DNA of 64,000 nt from Clostridiales bacterium (GCA_015069425.1 SVIP01000004.1:148918-212917); one strand, 5' to 3'; positions 18,519-29,163 are shown, numbered from the stretch's first letter. Translations and numbers: made by a program. The notes: generated from the sequence alone by a model not told the origin.

Positions 18519-19052
18519 TTAGTAGTTGATTACACGGAGCATAAAGTATGCTTTTGGATGGTCACAAACAGGGCATTTTTCAGGTGCTCCAATTGCATCG
18601 TGAATATGTCCGCAGTTACGGCAAATCCAAACGCTCTTTTCATTTTTCTTAAATACCGTTCCGTCTTCAATATTTTTTAGAAGAGCACGATATCTTTCTT
18701 CGTGTTCTTTTTCAATTTTAGCAACGCCTCTAAATAATCTTGCAATATCAGTAAAACCTTCTTCGTCAGCTTCTTTTGCCATACGAGCGTACATATCCGT
18801 CCATTCGTAATTTTCACCGTAAGCAGCGTCTTTTAAGTTTTCGGGGGTAGAGCCGATACCGTCTAATAACTTATACCAAATTTTTGCGTGTTCTTTTTCG
18901 TTGTCAGCAGTTTCTAAGAAAAAAGCAGCGATTTGTTCGTAACCTTCTTTTTTTGCTTTAGACGCATAATAAGTATATTTATTACGTGCTTGAGATTCGC
19001 CCGAAAAAGCCTCTCTTAAATTCATTTCTGTTTTAGAACCCTTTAATTCCAT
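18519..19052 (-). CDS. Rubrerythrin
   Basis: Peroxide-scavenging non-haem iron protein of anaerobes. The ferritin-like diiron domain shows [31 protein letters not shown] and [15 protein letters not shown] with the expected Glu and His ligands; the C-terminal rubredoxin domain has [10 protein letters not shown] and [15 protein letters not shown]. About 177 residues from ATG 19052, chosen for its GGAG six to seven bases upstream; the longer frame from 19088 begins inside the -10 box. Own promoter and terminator. Suggests exposure to oxidative stress. Confidence 0.96.
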   Translation of the reverse strand: MELKGSKTEMNLREAFSGESQARNKYTYYASKAKKEGYEQIAAFFLETADNEKEHAKIWYKLLDGIGSTPENLKDAAYGENYEWTDMYARMAKEADEEGFTDIARLFRGVAKIEKEHEERYRALLKNIEDGTVFKKNEKSVWICRNCGHIHDAIGAPEKCPVCDHPKAYFMLRVINY

Positions 19053-19087
19053 ATTAATTCTCCTTGTATTTTTATTTATTATTAACA

Positions 19088-19116
19088 ATTATAAATTACT
19101 TAAACCTATTTGTCAA
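19088..19116 (-). promoter_or_regulatory. Promoter of rubrerythrin
   Basis: Minus strand TTGACA (19116-19111), 17-base spacer, TATAAT (19093-19088). Confidence 0.85.
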
Positions 19117-19134
19117 TACTGTATTGGAAAATTT

Positions 19135-19350
19135 TTACAAATCTTTTTTACCTAATAAAAAATCAGCAGAAACGTCTAATATTTCACATATTTTTTCAAA
19201 AGTTTCAAGAGAAGGTAACGCTTTTCCACTTTTATACATTGACATAGTTGCTTTAGTTATATTAAGTTTTCTTGCAAGTTCAGCGTAAGTTAATGGAGAA
19301 AATTTAACAGCTTCTTGTAACTTTAAGCTGAAGATATTACGAATATTCAT
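19135..19350 (-). CDS. XRE (Cro/CI) family transcriptional regulator
   Basis: 71 residues, almost only a helix-turn-helix domain: LTYAELARKLNITKATMSMYKSGKALPS with the family end phrase ICEILDVSADFLLGKKDL. It is divergent from the Cys-rich lipoprotein gene, 92 bases apart, with a palindrome in the shared region, so it probably represses that gene and perhaps itself. No Shine-Dalgarno sequence is visible before the ATG. No sensor domain is present, so the signal, if any, is unknown. Confidence 0.88.
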   Translation of the reverse strand: MNIRNIFSLKLQEAVKFSPLTYAELARKLNITKATMSMYKSGKALPSLETFEKICEILDVSADFLLGKKDL

Positions 19351-19383
19351 AAAATTAGTTTAATACAATCTAACTATTTTTGG

Positions 19384-19412
19384 TTGACAGTTAGATTAAA
19401 TCTAACTATAAT
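19384..19412 (+). promoter_or_regulatory. Promoter of the Cys-rich lipoprotein with operator in its spacer
   Basis: Consensus TTGACA (19384-19389) and TATAAT (19407-19412) are separated by exactly 17 bases, and these 17 bases are the perfect palindrome GTTAGATTAAATCTAAC (19390-19406). A further half-site ATCTAAC is at 19368-19374. A protein bound to the palindrome would block RNA polymerase directly; the divergent XRE protein is the obvious candidate. Confidence 0.85.
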
Positions 19413-19442
19413 TGAATTATTAATAAAAAAACTGGTGAAAAT

Positions 19443-20924
19443 ATGAAAAAATTCTTATTAAATTGTCTTGTTTTGTTATTTGTATTAGCGTTTGTGTGTT
19501 TAGGTGCTTGTGATGATAGTGAGGTAGCGCACGAACACGTGTTTGACAAACAAATTGTTGAACAAAGTTTTATTGCTAATGAAAGTAGTTGTACTGAAAA
19601 AGCACAGTATTATTATTCTTGCGAGTGTGGGGAAAAGGGAGAAACAACTTTTGAATTTGGCGAGTTAAAAGAACACGATTATTCTATTGTGAATAAAGAT
19701 GAAAATATTCACTGGCAAGAGTGTATTTGTGGTGATAAAGTAGGTGTTGAAAACCATATTTTTATTGATGGTGTATGTGTTTGTGGAAAGGAGCAAGACA
19801 TACATATTCATTCGTATGACTTGTTAAGATATGATGCTGATAAACATTGGTTAGAATGTTCGTGTGGGGCAAAAGAACAAGAAATTCCACATTATGGCGG
19901 AACGGCAACGTGTGAAGAAAAGGCGATTTGCAGTAGATGTGGAAAAGATTACGGCTCAATAAAAGGGCATAATTATACTTATAAGTATTACGGAAAAGAT
20001 GGTGCGAATAATTATAACATTACTTTAGAATGTAGTAAAACTGATTGTAAAAAGGTTATTTCGGCAAAAGCAGAAAGCAAAGAAATAGTTGAACCTACTT
20101 GCAAGGATAACGGATATACTATATATGAGTATAGTTATAATAATGGACTTGTTAATAAAAAAGGAACGATAAATCTTGACGAAACAAAAAGAAGCGAGAA
20201 ACATCTATTAACTATAGACGGACAGGAAATAAAACTTAGCATAGAAGAAGAATGCGTAATGGATAAACTATTCAGTAAAGCAATAACAGAAGACAAACTT
20301 AGAATAATTGCAGGTGTTGGAGGTGATTGTTCTGTTTATATGCATGCGATTTTTGATTGTGAATGTTGTGAACACCCAATTATTATAAGTTTAAGTGGAG
20401 AACACGTTTTAGGTGGATTAATTAATCCTTGTACTAAAAATAGTTATAGAGAATGTACGCTTTGTGATTACGTTGAATATGGAGAAGTTTTAGGGCATAG
20501 TTACGAACGAATATCGGCAATGAAACAGCAAAATGGAAATTATCTTGTAAACTTAAAGTGTAAGAATTGTAAAGGGGCTAAAACCGCAATAGGAACTTTT
20601 AAAGGCGTTGTTGAGGCAACTTGTGAAAAAGGATATGAAATATATGAATATACATATAATAATTTTGTAAGAGATGTTACAGAAACTTTTTTATTAAATG
20701 AAAAAGAGCCAGCGTTTAAACATTACGTTATTTGTGATGGTTATAAATTTGAATTTGAATTAAATGGATATTATGAACTAAATGAGACGATAGAATATTT
20801 AATAGAAAAAGGTGTTATACGCTGGAATATAGGCATTCCTATAGGAAAAGAAAATTATGGACTTGCAGTTGTAGATTGTGATTATTGTGATATTCCTTTC
20901 ATAATTTATGTATCGGGTAAATAA
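19443..20924 (+). CDS. Cysteine-rich surface lipoprotein with duplicated C-terminal domain
   Basis: 493 residues. Signal peptide with lipobox CLGAC (Cys23 would be lipidated). Residues 24-175 hold short modules with a Trp/Tyr-x-Cys-x-Cys-Gly look: YYYSCECGEKG, HWQECICGDK, DGVCVCGKE, HWLECSCGAK, ICSRCGKDYG, spaced by HxH motifs. Two longer related units follow (about 175-321 and 351-493), each with EPTC/EATC, IYEY-YNN, a buried acidic beta region and a final DCxxC...II-SG. The cysteine pairs could bind zinc or form disulfides. Surface repeats of this kind are common in gut Firmicutes but without known function. Start has GGTG 7 bases upstream. Confidence 0.75.
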   Translation: MKKFLLNCLVLLFVLAFVCLGACDDSEVAHEHVFDKQIVEQSFIANESSCTEKAQYYYSCECGEKGETTFEFGELKEHDYSIVNKDENIHWQECICGDKVGVENHIFIDGVCVCGKEQDIHIHSYDLLRYDADKHWLECSCGAKEQEIPHYGGTATCEEKAICSRCGKDYGSIKGHNYTYKYYGKDGANNYNITLECSKTDCKKVISAKAESKEIVEPTCKDNGYTIYEYSYNNGLVNKKGTINLDETKRSEKHLLTIDGQEIKLSIEEECVMDKLFSKAITEDKLRIIAGVGGDCSVYMHAIFDCECCEHPIIISLSGEHVLGGLINPCTKNSYRECTLCDYVEYGEVLGHSYERISAMKQQNGNYLVNLKCKNCKGAKTAIGTFKGVVEATCEKGYEIYEYTYNNFVRDVTETFLLNEKEPAFKHYVICDGYKFEFELNGYYELNETIEYLIEKGVIRWNIGIPIGKENYGLAVVDCDYCDIPFIIYVSGK

Positions 20925-20928
20925 AACA

Positions 20929-20966
20929 AAACTCCGCACGCTTAATTAAAGCATGCGGAGTTTTTA
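20929..20966. terminator. Bidirectional terminator, lipoprotein / glyS
   Basis: ACTCCGCACGCTT / AAGCATGCGGAGT (one C-A mismatch) followed by TTTTTAATTTTT on the plus strand. Confidence 0.88.
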
Positions 20967-20980
20967 ATTTTTATTTTCGA

Positions 20981-22384
20981 TTAGAATTTAATTTTTTCTG
21001 CAATATAGTTTTTGAGTTCTGCAATCGGAAGTCTTACTTGTTCCATGGTGTCTCTGTCACGGATTGTAACTGCGTTATCTTCTAACGTGTCAAAGTCAAC
21101 GGTGATGCAGTATGGAGTACCGATTTCGTCTTGACGACGATAACGCTTACCAATTGAACCTGATTCGTCATAATCAACAGGGAAAGACTTAATTAATTCT
21201 GAATAGATTTCATCTGCTTTCTCTGAGAGTTTCTTAGAAAGAGGTAAGATTGCAGCCTTGAACGGTGCTAGGGTTGGGTGTAAGTGAAGTACCGTTCTAA
21301 CGTCGTTCTTTTCTGCGTCGATAACTTCGTCTTCATAAGCGTTGCAAAGGATAGCAAGTACAGTTCTTTCTACACCAAGACTAGGTTCAACAACGTACGG
21401 AATATATCTTTCGTTAGTTTCTTGGTCAAAGTAAGATAAATCCTTTTTAGAAACGTTTTGATGTTGTGTTAAGTCGTAATCAGTTCTATCTGCCACGCCC
21501 CAAAGTTCGCCCCAACCGAACGGGAACAAGAACTCGAAGTCAGTAGTTGCTTTTGAGTAGAAACAAAGTTCTTCGGGGTCGTGGTCTCTAAGTCTAATTT
21601 TTTCTTCTTTTAAGCCGATAGCAAGCAACCATTCACGGCAGAAATTTCTCCAATAACTAAACCATTCTAAGTCTGTGCCGGGTTTACAGAAGAATTCAAG
21701 TTCCATTTGTTCAAATTCACGCACACGGAAGATAAAGTTACCGGGAGTGATTTCGTTACGGAAAGACTTACCGATTTGAGCGATACCGAAAGGCATTTTC
21801 TTTCTGGTTGTACGTTGAACGTTTACAAAGTTAGTAAAAATACCTTGTGCGGTTTCAGGACGAAGATAAACGGTGTTTTTAGCATCTTCAGTTACGCCTT
21901 GGAAAGTTTTAAACATTAAGTTAAATTGTCTAATATCTGTAAAGTTGTGCTTTTTGCAAGTTGGACAGGGAATATTGTGTTCTTCAACGAAGTTTTTCAT
22001 TTCTTCGTGAGAGAAAGCGTCGATAGGTTTTTCTAAAGTATATCCATTTTCGCTTGCCCAGTCTTCGATTAATTTATCTGCTCTAAAACGTTCGTGACAT
22101 TCACGGCAGTCCATAAGTGGATCAGAAAAACCTGCTAAGTGACCTGACGCAACCCAAGTTTGTGGGTTCATAAGTATTGCTGCGTCTAAGCCGACGTTAA
22201 GTTTATTTTCGGTAACGAATTTTTGCCACCAAGCACGCTTAACGTTATTTTTAAGTTCAACGCCCAAAGGACCGTAGTCCCAGGTGTTTGCTAAGCCACC
22301 ATAAATTTCACTACCAGGGAAAATAAAACCCCTACTTTTACAAAGATTAACGATTTTTTCCATCGTTGCCGTGTTTTCTGCCAT
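20981..22384 (-). CDS. glyS: Glycyl-tRNA synthetase, dimeric type
   Basis: Charges tRNA-Gly; class II enzyme of the single-chain dimeric form found in many Gram-positives. Seen in 467 residues: motif region [33 protein letters not shown], and the class II motif 3 stretch [13 protein letters not shown]. The ATG at 22384 is preferred to the upstream one at 22447 because GGAG stands 7-8 bases before it and the longer frame runs into the promoter. No T-box leader was found in the 45-base leader. Confidence 0.96.
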   Translation of the reverse strand: MAENTATMEKIVNLCKSRGFIFPGSEIYGGLANTWDYGPLGVELKNNVKRAWWQKFVTENKLNVGLDAAILMNPQTWVASGHLAGFSDPLMDCRECHERFRADKLIEDWASENGYTLEKPIDAFSHEEMKNFVEEHNIPCPTCKKHNFTDIRQFNLMFKTFQGVTEDAKNTVYLRPETAQGIFTNFVNVQRTTRKKMPFGIAQIGKSFRNEITPGNFIFRVREFEQMELEFFCKPGTDLEWFSYWRNFCREWLLAIGLKEEKIRLRDHDPEELCFYSKATTDFEFLFPFGWGELWGVADRTDYDLTQHQNVSKKDLSYFDQETNERYIPYVVEPSLGVERTVLAILCNAYEDEVIDAEKNDVRTVLHLHPTLAPFKAAILPLSKKLSEKADEIYSELIKSFPVDYDESGSIGKRYRRQDEIGTPYCITVDFDTLEDNAVTIRDRDTMEQVRLPIAELKNYIAEKIKF

Positions 22385-22428
22385 AATTATTCTCCAAAAA
22401 ATATTATTTTTAATGAATTTCACAAGAC

Positions 22429-22457
22429 ATTGTACATTAAACGGCAATTTTAGTCAA
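22429..22457 (-). promoter_or_regulatory. Promoter of glyS
   Basis: Minus strand TTGACT (22457-22452), 17-base spacer, TACAAT (22434-22429). Confidence 0.8.
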
Positions 22458-22586
22458 GCAAACTGATTGAAAATGAAAGAATTAGAAAATATTTAAATTT
22501 TACTTTGGTTTTTTTGCGTATATATGATATACTTATTGTGATTTTTGTGATAAAATATCTCTATACTGCAACAAAAGGTGATTTAA

Positions 22587-24224
22587 ATGGTTGAAGCGAC
22601 TAATTTTATTGAACAAATTATAAATGAAGAATTAGAAAGTGGAAAAGTTAGCGGTACTTATACCCGTTTTCCACCAGAACCCAACGGATATTTGCATATA
22701 GGGCATGCTAAAAGTTTATGCATAAACTTTGGGGTTAAAGAAAAGTATAACGGTAAATGCAACCTTTTCTTTGACGACACAAACCCATCAAAAGAAAAAA
22801 CAGAATTTGTTGACGCTATTAAAGCGGACATAAAGTGGCTTGGTTTTTCTTGGGATAAAGAATGCTATGCATCAGATTTCTTTGAGAAGATTTACGATTT
22901 TGCTATCGAACTTATCAAAAAAGGTAAAGCCTTTGTTTGCGATATGAGTCCCGAAGAAATAAGTGCAAACCGTGGTACGCTTACTGAGGCGGGAAAAGAA
23001 AGTCCCAACAGAAATAGAAGCGTGGAAGAAAACCTTGCTCTCTTTACTGCAATGCGTAACGGAGAGTTTAAGGACGGAGAAAAATGTCTTCGTGCTAAAA
23101 TAGATATGGCATCGCCCAATATCAATATGCGTGACCCAGTTATTTATAGAATTCTTCGTCAAACCCACCATAGAACAGGGGACAAATGGTGTATCTATCC
23201 TATGTATGACTATGCGCACCCTATTTGCGATTACTTGCAAGGGGTAACGCACTCGCTTTGTACTTTGGAATTTGAAGACCACCGTCCACTTTACGACTGG
23301 GTGGGTATTGAACTTGGTTTCTCACCAAAGCCACGCCAAATCGAATTTGCTCGCCTTAACGTAACAAATCTCGTTATGAGTAAAAGATATCTTAAAAAAC
23401 TTGTTGAGGATGGCTCTGTTGACGGTTGGGATGACCCACGTATGCCAACTTTAACAGGACTTAGGAATCGTGGTGTTCCTGCTGACGCACTAAAAGATTT
23501 CTGCGGAAGAATAGGTGTAAGTAAAGCAAATTCAGAAGTGCAAATCAGTTATTTAGAGGCGTGTATAAGAGAATACCTTAACGAACACGCAGAACGAGCA
23601 ATGGCTGTGTTGAAACCCTTAAAGTTAACTATTACTAACTATCCTGACGGAAAGACAGAACAAGTTGATTTTGATATCAATCCTAATGAAGAAGAAAAAA
23701 GAACGAGAAAGATTGATTTTTCTAAACATTTATATATTGACGCAGATGACTTTTCACTCGCTCCGCCACCCAAATATTTTAGGCTTAAAAAGGACGGTTA
23801 CGTTCGCTTAAAGAGTGCTTACATTATTAAATGTGACGACGTGTTATTTGACGATAATGGTGAGGTTAAAGAAATTCTTTGCTCTTACGTTGAAGATAGT
23901 AGAAGTGGTAACGATACTTCGGGCATTAAATGTAAAGGCGTTATTCAATGGGTAAATGCGGATACTGCAGTTGACACGGAAATTCGTCAATACGGATATT
24001 TGCTTAACGACGAAGAATACGCTGGTCAAGATTTTGGCGAAAGAATGAATAAGGAAAGCGTTAAAATCTTTAAAGGTAAGGTAGAGCCTTATATTTTTGA
24101 AAACGATAAGGATACCGCTTATCAATTAATAAGAACGGGATATTTTAAACGCTTAACCGTAAAAGGAAAAGAAATAATAAGTGAAATAGTATCGCTAAAA
24201 GACAACTTTAATAACAAAAAATAA
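22587..24224 (+). CDS. glnS: Glutaminyl-tRNA synthetase
   Basis: Class I synthetase that charges tRNA-Gln directly. Seen in 545 residues: HIGH motif in PPEPNGYLHIGHAKS, KMSKS equivalent VMSKRYLKK, and FFDDTNP. The C-terminal anticodon-binding domain is full. Most Firmicutes lack GlnRS and make Gln-tRNA from Glu-tRNA by GatCAB, so this gene was probably gained by transfer. RBS AAAGGTG before ATG; a TGATAAAAT extended -10 box at 22548-22556 may be its promoter. It has its own terminator. A tRNA-Gln(CTG) gene lies 14 kb downstream. Confidence 0.96.
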   Translation: MVEATNFIEQIINEELESGKVSGTYTRFPPEPNGYLHIGHAKSLCINFGVKEKYNGKCNLFFDDTNPSKEKTEFVDAIKADIKWLGFSWDKECYASDFFEKIYDFAIELIKKGKAFVCDMSPEEISANRGTLTEAGKESPNRNRSVEENLALFTAMRNGEFKDGEKCLRAKIDMASPNINMRDPVIYRILRQTHHRTGDKWCIYPMYDYAHPICDYLQGVTHSLCTLEFEDHRPLYDWVGIELGFSPKPRQIEFARLNVTNLVMSKRYLKKLVEDGSVDGWDDPRMPTLTGLRNRGVPADALKDFCGRIGVSKANSEVQISYLEACIREYLNEHAERAMAVLKPLKLTITNYPDGKTEQVDFDINPNEEEKRTRKIDFSKHLYIDADDFSLAPPPKYFRLKKDGYVRLKSAYIIKCDDVLFDDNGEVKEILCSYVEDSRSGNDTSGIKCKGVIQWVNADTAVDTEIRQYGYLLNDEEYAGQDFGERMNKESVKIFKGKVEPYIFENDKDTAYQLIRTGYFKRLTVKGKEIISEIVSLKDNFNNKK

Positions 24225-24227
24225 AAA

Positions 24228-24262
24228 TATCGCCGACGGAATTTTCCGTCGGCGATAAATTT
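24228..24262. terminator. Bidirectional terminator, glnS / lipoprotein
   Basis: TATCGCCGACGGA / TCCGTCGGCGATA, 13 perfect pairs, with A/T runs on both sides. Confidence 0.92.
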
Positions 24263-24268
24263 TAAAAA

Positions 24269-24934
24269 TCAAAACACTTCTCTAATTGCGAGTAGTTCTC
24301 CAGAATAGCCGTCTATAAGCATTGCCTTAAGGTGGTCTTTCCCAGATGCAATGCCCACGTACCAGTATGGTTTTTCATCTTTAACTAATATTCGAACGTG
24401 TATTTCTGCGTTGAAATTTCCGTCAATTATGTAAGTTTGTATTAATGAGTTTTGTTTATTGTATAAATGGTCTAGTGCGGTTTTATATGAAATAGTATTT
24501 TCAGGAACAATGGACTTTAGTAAAATTTCTTGACGCTCTCCAGCGTATGAAAGAGTCACTGGAAATTCTTTTAGGTTAAAATCCTCAATTTCTACACTTG
24601 CGCATATAGTGTCGCTAACTGGGTTCAATTTAAATTCGGTTGTGTAGGTGTTTTTGTTAAACTCAAAGCTTAAAGAATAACTTGTGTTTTCGATTTCTTT
24701 ATCTATCAAATGAAAAGTTAAAGCGTAAACTCGTATAGATACTTTTGCGTCGTTAGAGTAGGGAGATTCCTTAAATCCGTACCCCGCTTTAATGGTAAGA
24801 TTATCTATATTTCCAAGGTAAATAGTTTCTCTTAAATCACTTACAGAATTATAAAGTGGGTTAGGTTTATCACAAGCTGAACAACTTAGTAAAAACATTG
24901 TTAAAACGGCTAAAATTATTGATAATTTTCTCAT
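24269..24934 (-). CDS. Lipoprotein with PepSY-like C-terminal end
   Basis: About 221 residues. Signal peptide with lipobox LSCSAC, so the mature protein is lipid-anchored outside. The middle is beta-rich without a family I recognise. The end (KPYWYVGIASGKDHLKAML then DGYSGELLAIREVF) resembles PepSY-type folds, where a D-x-x-S/T-G-E turn is typical. ATG 24934 is chosen because AGAGGAG lies 5 bases before it; the GTG six bases upstream overlaps that site. Function unknown; it stands alone. Confidence 0.6.
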   Translation of the reverse strand: MRKLSIILAVLTMFLLSCSACDKPNPLYNSVSDLRETIYLGNIDNLTIKAGYGFKESPYSNDAKVSIRVYALTFHLIDKEIENTSYSLSFEFNKNTYTTEFKLNPVSDTICASVEIEDFNLKEFPVTLSYAGERQEILLKSIVPENTISYKTALDHLYNKQNSLIQTYIIDGNFNAEIHVRILVKDEKPYWYVGIASGKDHLKAMLIDGYSGELLAIREVF

Positions 24935-25013
24935 AATCACTCCTCTTGATATAACTAAAATATGATAAAAAATAAAAAGTAATTCTCTTTTTGTGTTTTT
25001 TGCTTAAAAAGGA

Positions 25014-25042
25014 TTGATTTTTAAGTAAAACTTTGTTAAAAT
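25014..25042 (+). promoter_or_regulatory. Promoter upstream of the 25072 gene and guaB
   Basis: TTGATT (25014-25019), 17-base spacer, TAAAAT (25037-25042). Confidence 0.7.
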
Positions 25043-25071
25043 AGTAAAAATAATTATATAAGGAAAAGACA

Positions 25072-25437
25072 TTGAAGAAACTCGTTATTAAAACAGCACT
25101 TATAACCGTAGTATCCATAATTGGAGCAGTTATCATTGCGTTTGGCGCATTCGCTATGTTTGCGCCTAAGTCTGTTGCGAGCTTTTTTGACGGCGTGGGG
25201 GGATATTCCGCGTCCGTTTTCTTTTATGAAAGACAATATGAAAAAACCGAGGACTTTTCTGACCTTGTAGTATTGGTCGATAAGATTGACGACTTCTCGG
25301 ACGCTGATATTGCTAAAAAGTATTTGAAGATATTTATTGAGCATCAAGAATTTGAAAATTACTGCGCGGGTAAAATGGCGACAAAAGGGGTTTCCCTTGC
25401 CGAATATTACCTTGGCAGATATGAAGATTTACAATAA
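25072..25437 (+). CDS. Hypothetical protein with one N-terminal membrane helix
   Basis: 121 residues; not recognised. Residues 8-31 form one hydrophobic helix after a KK start, followed by an outside or soluble part with many acidic and aromatic residues (FFYERQYEKTEDFSDLVVLV) that looks helical, tetratricopeptide-like in spacing but too short to call. The start is TTG with AAGGAAAAG upstream. guaB begins 28 bases after its stop, so the two are likely co-transcribed. Confidence 0.6.
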   Translation: MKKLVIKTALITVVSIIGAVIIAFGAFAMFAPKSVASFFDGVGGYSASVFFYERQYEKTEDFSDLVVLVDKIDDFSDADIAKKYLKIFIEHQEFENYCAGKMATKGVSLAEYYLGRYEDLQ

Positions 25438-25456
25438 AAAAAGAAAAACTGTTTAG

Positions 25457-26920
<1,464 letters not shown>

Positions 26921-26930
26921 AAAGTATATA

Positions 26931-26965
26931 TACAGCCCCGATTGTATCGGGGCTGTAGTTTTATT
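26931..26965 (+). terminator. Terminator of guaB
   Basis: TACAGCCCCGAT / ATCGGGGCTGTA stem with 3-base loop, then GTTTTATTT. Confidence 0.92.
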
Positions 26966-26976
26966 TATAAAAATGA

Positions 26977-27005
26977 TTTACTATTTTATTAAAATGTTGT
27001 AAAAT
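26977..27005 (+). promoter_or_regulatory. Promoter of the CPBP gene, probably leaderless
   Basis: TTTACT (26977-26982), 17-base spacer, TAAAAT (27000-27005). Expected transcription start is 27012, the A of the start codon. Confidence 0.6.
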
Positions 27006-27011
27006 ATCTAC

Positions 27012-27899
27012 ATGGAAAAATACGAAGTAAGATTATTCAATTCAAAAAACGTCAGCGGTTTTGCTTTTTTATTAATGATAACCGTTTACGTTTTTATATC
27101 TTTAATAGGGCAACTACTTGCCTTTGCGATTTTTGGGCAAGGCAGTGCGTATTTGGCAATTTGTTCTACTTTTTCCTCAGTTTCAATGGGGATTGTTTTA
27201 GTTTACCTTTCATTTAAAAATAAAGAAAAGTTAGTTACAAGCGTAAATATAGCGCCGTGTAGAATTAAATACCTTTTCTTGGCGGTGACAATTGCCATTG
27301 GTATGCTTTTTGGTTTGGGATTTATTAACGATGCGTTTGTTAAGTTATTTTCATTGATAGGAATAAATATAGAGGGGGTGTCTATTCCTCTTAATACGCC
27401 GTTACATTTCATTGTATTTTCTATTGTATTGGCACTATTACCTGCTTTTTTTGAAGAGTGTTTTTTCCGTGGCTTTATGTTTGGCAAATTAAGCGCAGTT
27501 AAAACGTGGTGTGCAATAATTACCATATCTCTTTGTTTTGCTCTATACCATAAGTCGCTCGCACAGTTTTTTTATCAAATGATTTACGGTATAATTTTGT
27601 GCCTTTTATTTAAGAGTGCAAATAGTGTTATTCCTTGTGTATTAGCACATTTTTTGAATAATTTTGCCGTTATTTGTTTTGAGTATTTTAAAATTCAAAT
27701 AAACTTTTATAACCCTATAGTAATTATTATAGGATTGTTGTTTTTGTGTTTTTCAGTATTGATTTTACTTAAAGATATAAAAAAAGACCTTAAAGAAAAA
27801 GAGCAAATGCTTTCAATCAAGTGGTTTTACTTTCCTTTTGGATTATTTGGTTGCACAATATGTTTGCTCTTTTTAGTGAGCAATTTGTTCGGTGTGTAA
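27012..27899 (+). CDS. CPBP family intramembrane glutamic endopeptidase
   Basis: 295 residues, about eight membrane helices. The ABI/CPBP active site is visible: FFEECFFRGFMFGKL (EExxxR), FALYHKSL (FxxxH) and a late HFLNN. Bacterial members include bacteriocin self-immunity proteins and CAAX-like proteases (Rce1 fold); the substrate here is unknown. No ribosome site precedes the ATG, and the promoter predicts a leaderless message. The stop codon overlaps the region just before rlmH. Confidence 0.88.
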   Translation: MEKYEVRLFNSKNVSGFAFLLMITVYVFISLIGQLLAFAIFGQGSAYLAICSTFSSVSMGIVLVYLSFKNKEKLVTSVNIAPCRIKYLFLAVTIAIGMLFGLGFINDAFVKLFSLIGINIEGVSIPLNTPLHFIVFSIVLALLPAFFEECFFRGFMFGKLSAVKTWCAIITISLCFALYHKSLAQFFYQMIYGIILCLLFKSANSVIPCVLAHFLNNFAVICFEYFKIQINFYNPIVIIIGLLFLCFSVLILLKDIKKDLKEKEQMLSIKWFYFPFGLFGCTICLLFLVSNLFGV

Positions 27900-27900
27900 T

Positions 27901-28374
27901 ATGGTAAAGGTTAATTTAGTCGTTGTTGGAAAAGTTAAAGAAAAATATTTTGCAGACGGGATAGCCGAGTATTCTAAAAGGCTTTCTCGCTTTTGCGAAT
28001 TTAAAATTATTGAGGTTTCTGAAGAAAATTACGCAAAAGTAGATTTTGCCACTGAGAACATAATTAAAGAAAAAGAGGCGGAAAGAATACTTCCCAATTT
28101 AAAAGGTTACGTCTTTTCAATGGCAATAGAAGGAAAGAAAACTTCGAGCGAAGGTTTTGCAAATAAATTAAATCGCCTTATAAGTGACGGAAACGGCGTT
28201 ATTACTTTTGTTATAGGCGGTTCTTACGGATTATCGGATAAAATAAAGAAAGTATCTAACGAGTTGTTCTCTTTTTCAGAAATGACCTTTCCGCATACGC
28301 TGTTTAGGCTTATGCTTACTGAACAAATTTATAGGGCTTTTTCCATTAATTCAGGTAGCGCATACCACAAATAA
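27901..28374 (+). CDS. rlmH: 23S rRNA (pseudouridine1915-N3)-methyltransferase RlmH
   Basis: SPOUT-class methyltransferase acting on helix 69 of the assembled ribosome. 157 residues with VNLVVVGKVKEKYFADGIAEY at the start, the SAM knot FVIGGSYGLSDKIKK, and the end LMLTEQIYRAFSINSGSAYHK, all typical. ATG 27901 directly follows the upstream stop and fits the family N-terminus better than GTG 27892, which overlaps the CPBP gene. Confidence 0.95.
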   Translation: MVKVNLVVVGKVKEKYFADGIAEYSKRLSRFCEFKIIEVSEENYAKVDFATENIIKEKEAERILPNLKGYVFSMAIEGKKTSSEGFANKLNRLISDGNGVITFVIGGSYGLSDKIKKVSNELFSFSEMTFPHTLFRLMLTEQIYRAFSINSGSAYHK

Positions 28375-28389
28375 AGCATATTATGTCGT

Positions 28390-29163
28390 ATGAGCATATT
28401 TGATGAAATTAAATGTTTTTACGACAGTTATAAAGGACAAAAGCGTGTGATTGGGCAAAGCGTTAAGGGAAAACCTATTTATGCATTTGCCGTAAAAAAA
28501 ACGAAAAGACCAACCGTACTTGTTCAGTGTGCAATTCACGCACGAGAGTTTGTTACGGCAAAACTTTGTTTGCTCCTTGCAAAAGATTTTTATTCTAGGG
28601 GCAAAAAAGGGACGGTATGGTTTTTACCTATGCTTAATCCCGACGGGGTAGAGATGGTGATAAACGGTGATCAACTTTACAAAGCAAACGCTAACGGGGT
28701 GGACTTAAACGTAAACTTTCCTGCTAAATGGGGAAAGGGGAAAAGCAACGTTTTTATTAAAGGAGCAGAAAACTTCGTGGGTGAAAGTCCGCTTAGCGAG
28801 CCGGAAACTCGTTCGCTTTGTGACTTTACATTAGAAATTTTGCCTGATATGAGCATAAGTTATCATTCAAAAGGCGAAGAGATATATTGGGAGTTTTTCC
28901 AAAACGACAAAACTCTTAATAGGGATAAAAGACTTGCAGAAGTTGCATCAAAATTAACGGGATATCCGTTAGTGTCCGTTAAAGGTTCGTGCGGTGGGTA
29001 TAAAGACTGGTGCATTGAACACTTGAAAATACCAGCACTTACGATAGAAGTGGGGAGTGATAGCCTTTCGCACCCTATAAATACTTCCTTTGCTGAAGAG
29101 ATTTTTATAAAAAATAGAGATTTACTTATTGGTTTAATCGAGGAATTAGATAAAAATGACTGA
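28390..29163 (+). CDS. M14 family zinc carboxypeptidase-like protein
   Basis: 257 residues with no signal peptide. The metallocarboxypeptidase pattern is present: first zinc site HAREFVT (H-x-x-E), LNPDGVEMV, N-x-N in VDLNVNFPAKW, second zinc His in ISYHSKGEE, and the catalytic Glu in TIEVGSDSLSHP. The short cytosolic form resembles gamma-D-glutamyl-diaminopimelate peptidases that recycle cell-wall peptides, but the substrate is a guess. It lies 15 bases after rlmH and overlaps tadA by 8 bases, so these are one unit. Confidence 0.85.
   Translation: MSIFDEIKCFYDSYKGQKRVIGQSVKGKPIYAFAVKKTKRPTVLVQCAIHAREFVTAKLCLLLAKDFYSRGKKGTVWFLPMLNPDGVEMVINGDQLYKANANGVDLNVNFPAKWGKGKSNVFIKGAENFVGESPLSEPETRSLCDFTLEILPDMSISYHSKGEEIYWEFFQNDKTLNRDKRLAEVASKLTGYPLVSVKGSCGGYKDWCIEHLKIPALTIEVGSDSLSHPINTSFAEEIFIKNRDLLIGLIEELDKND

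Noticed and set aside
22385..22586. T-box leaders before glyS and glnS
   Set aside because: Leaders are short (about 45 bases) and the T-box core sequence is absent.
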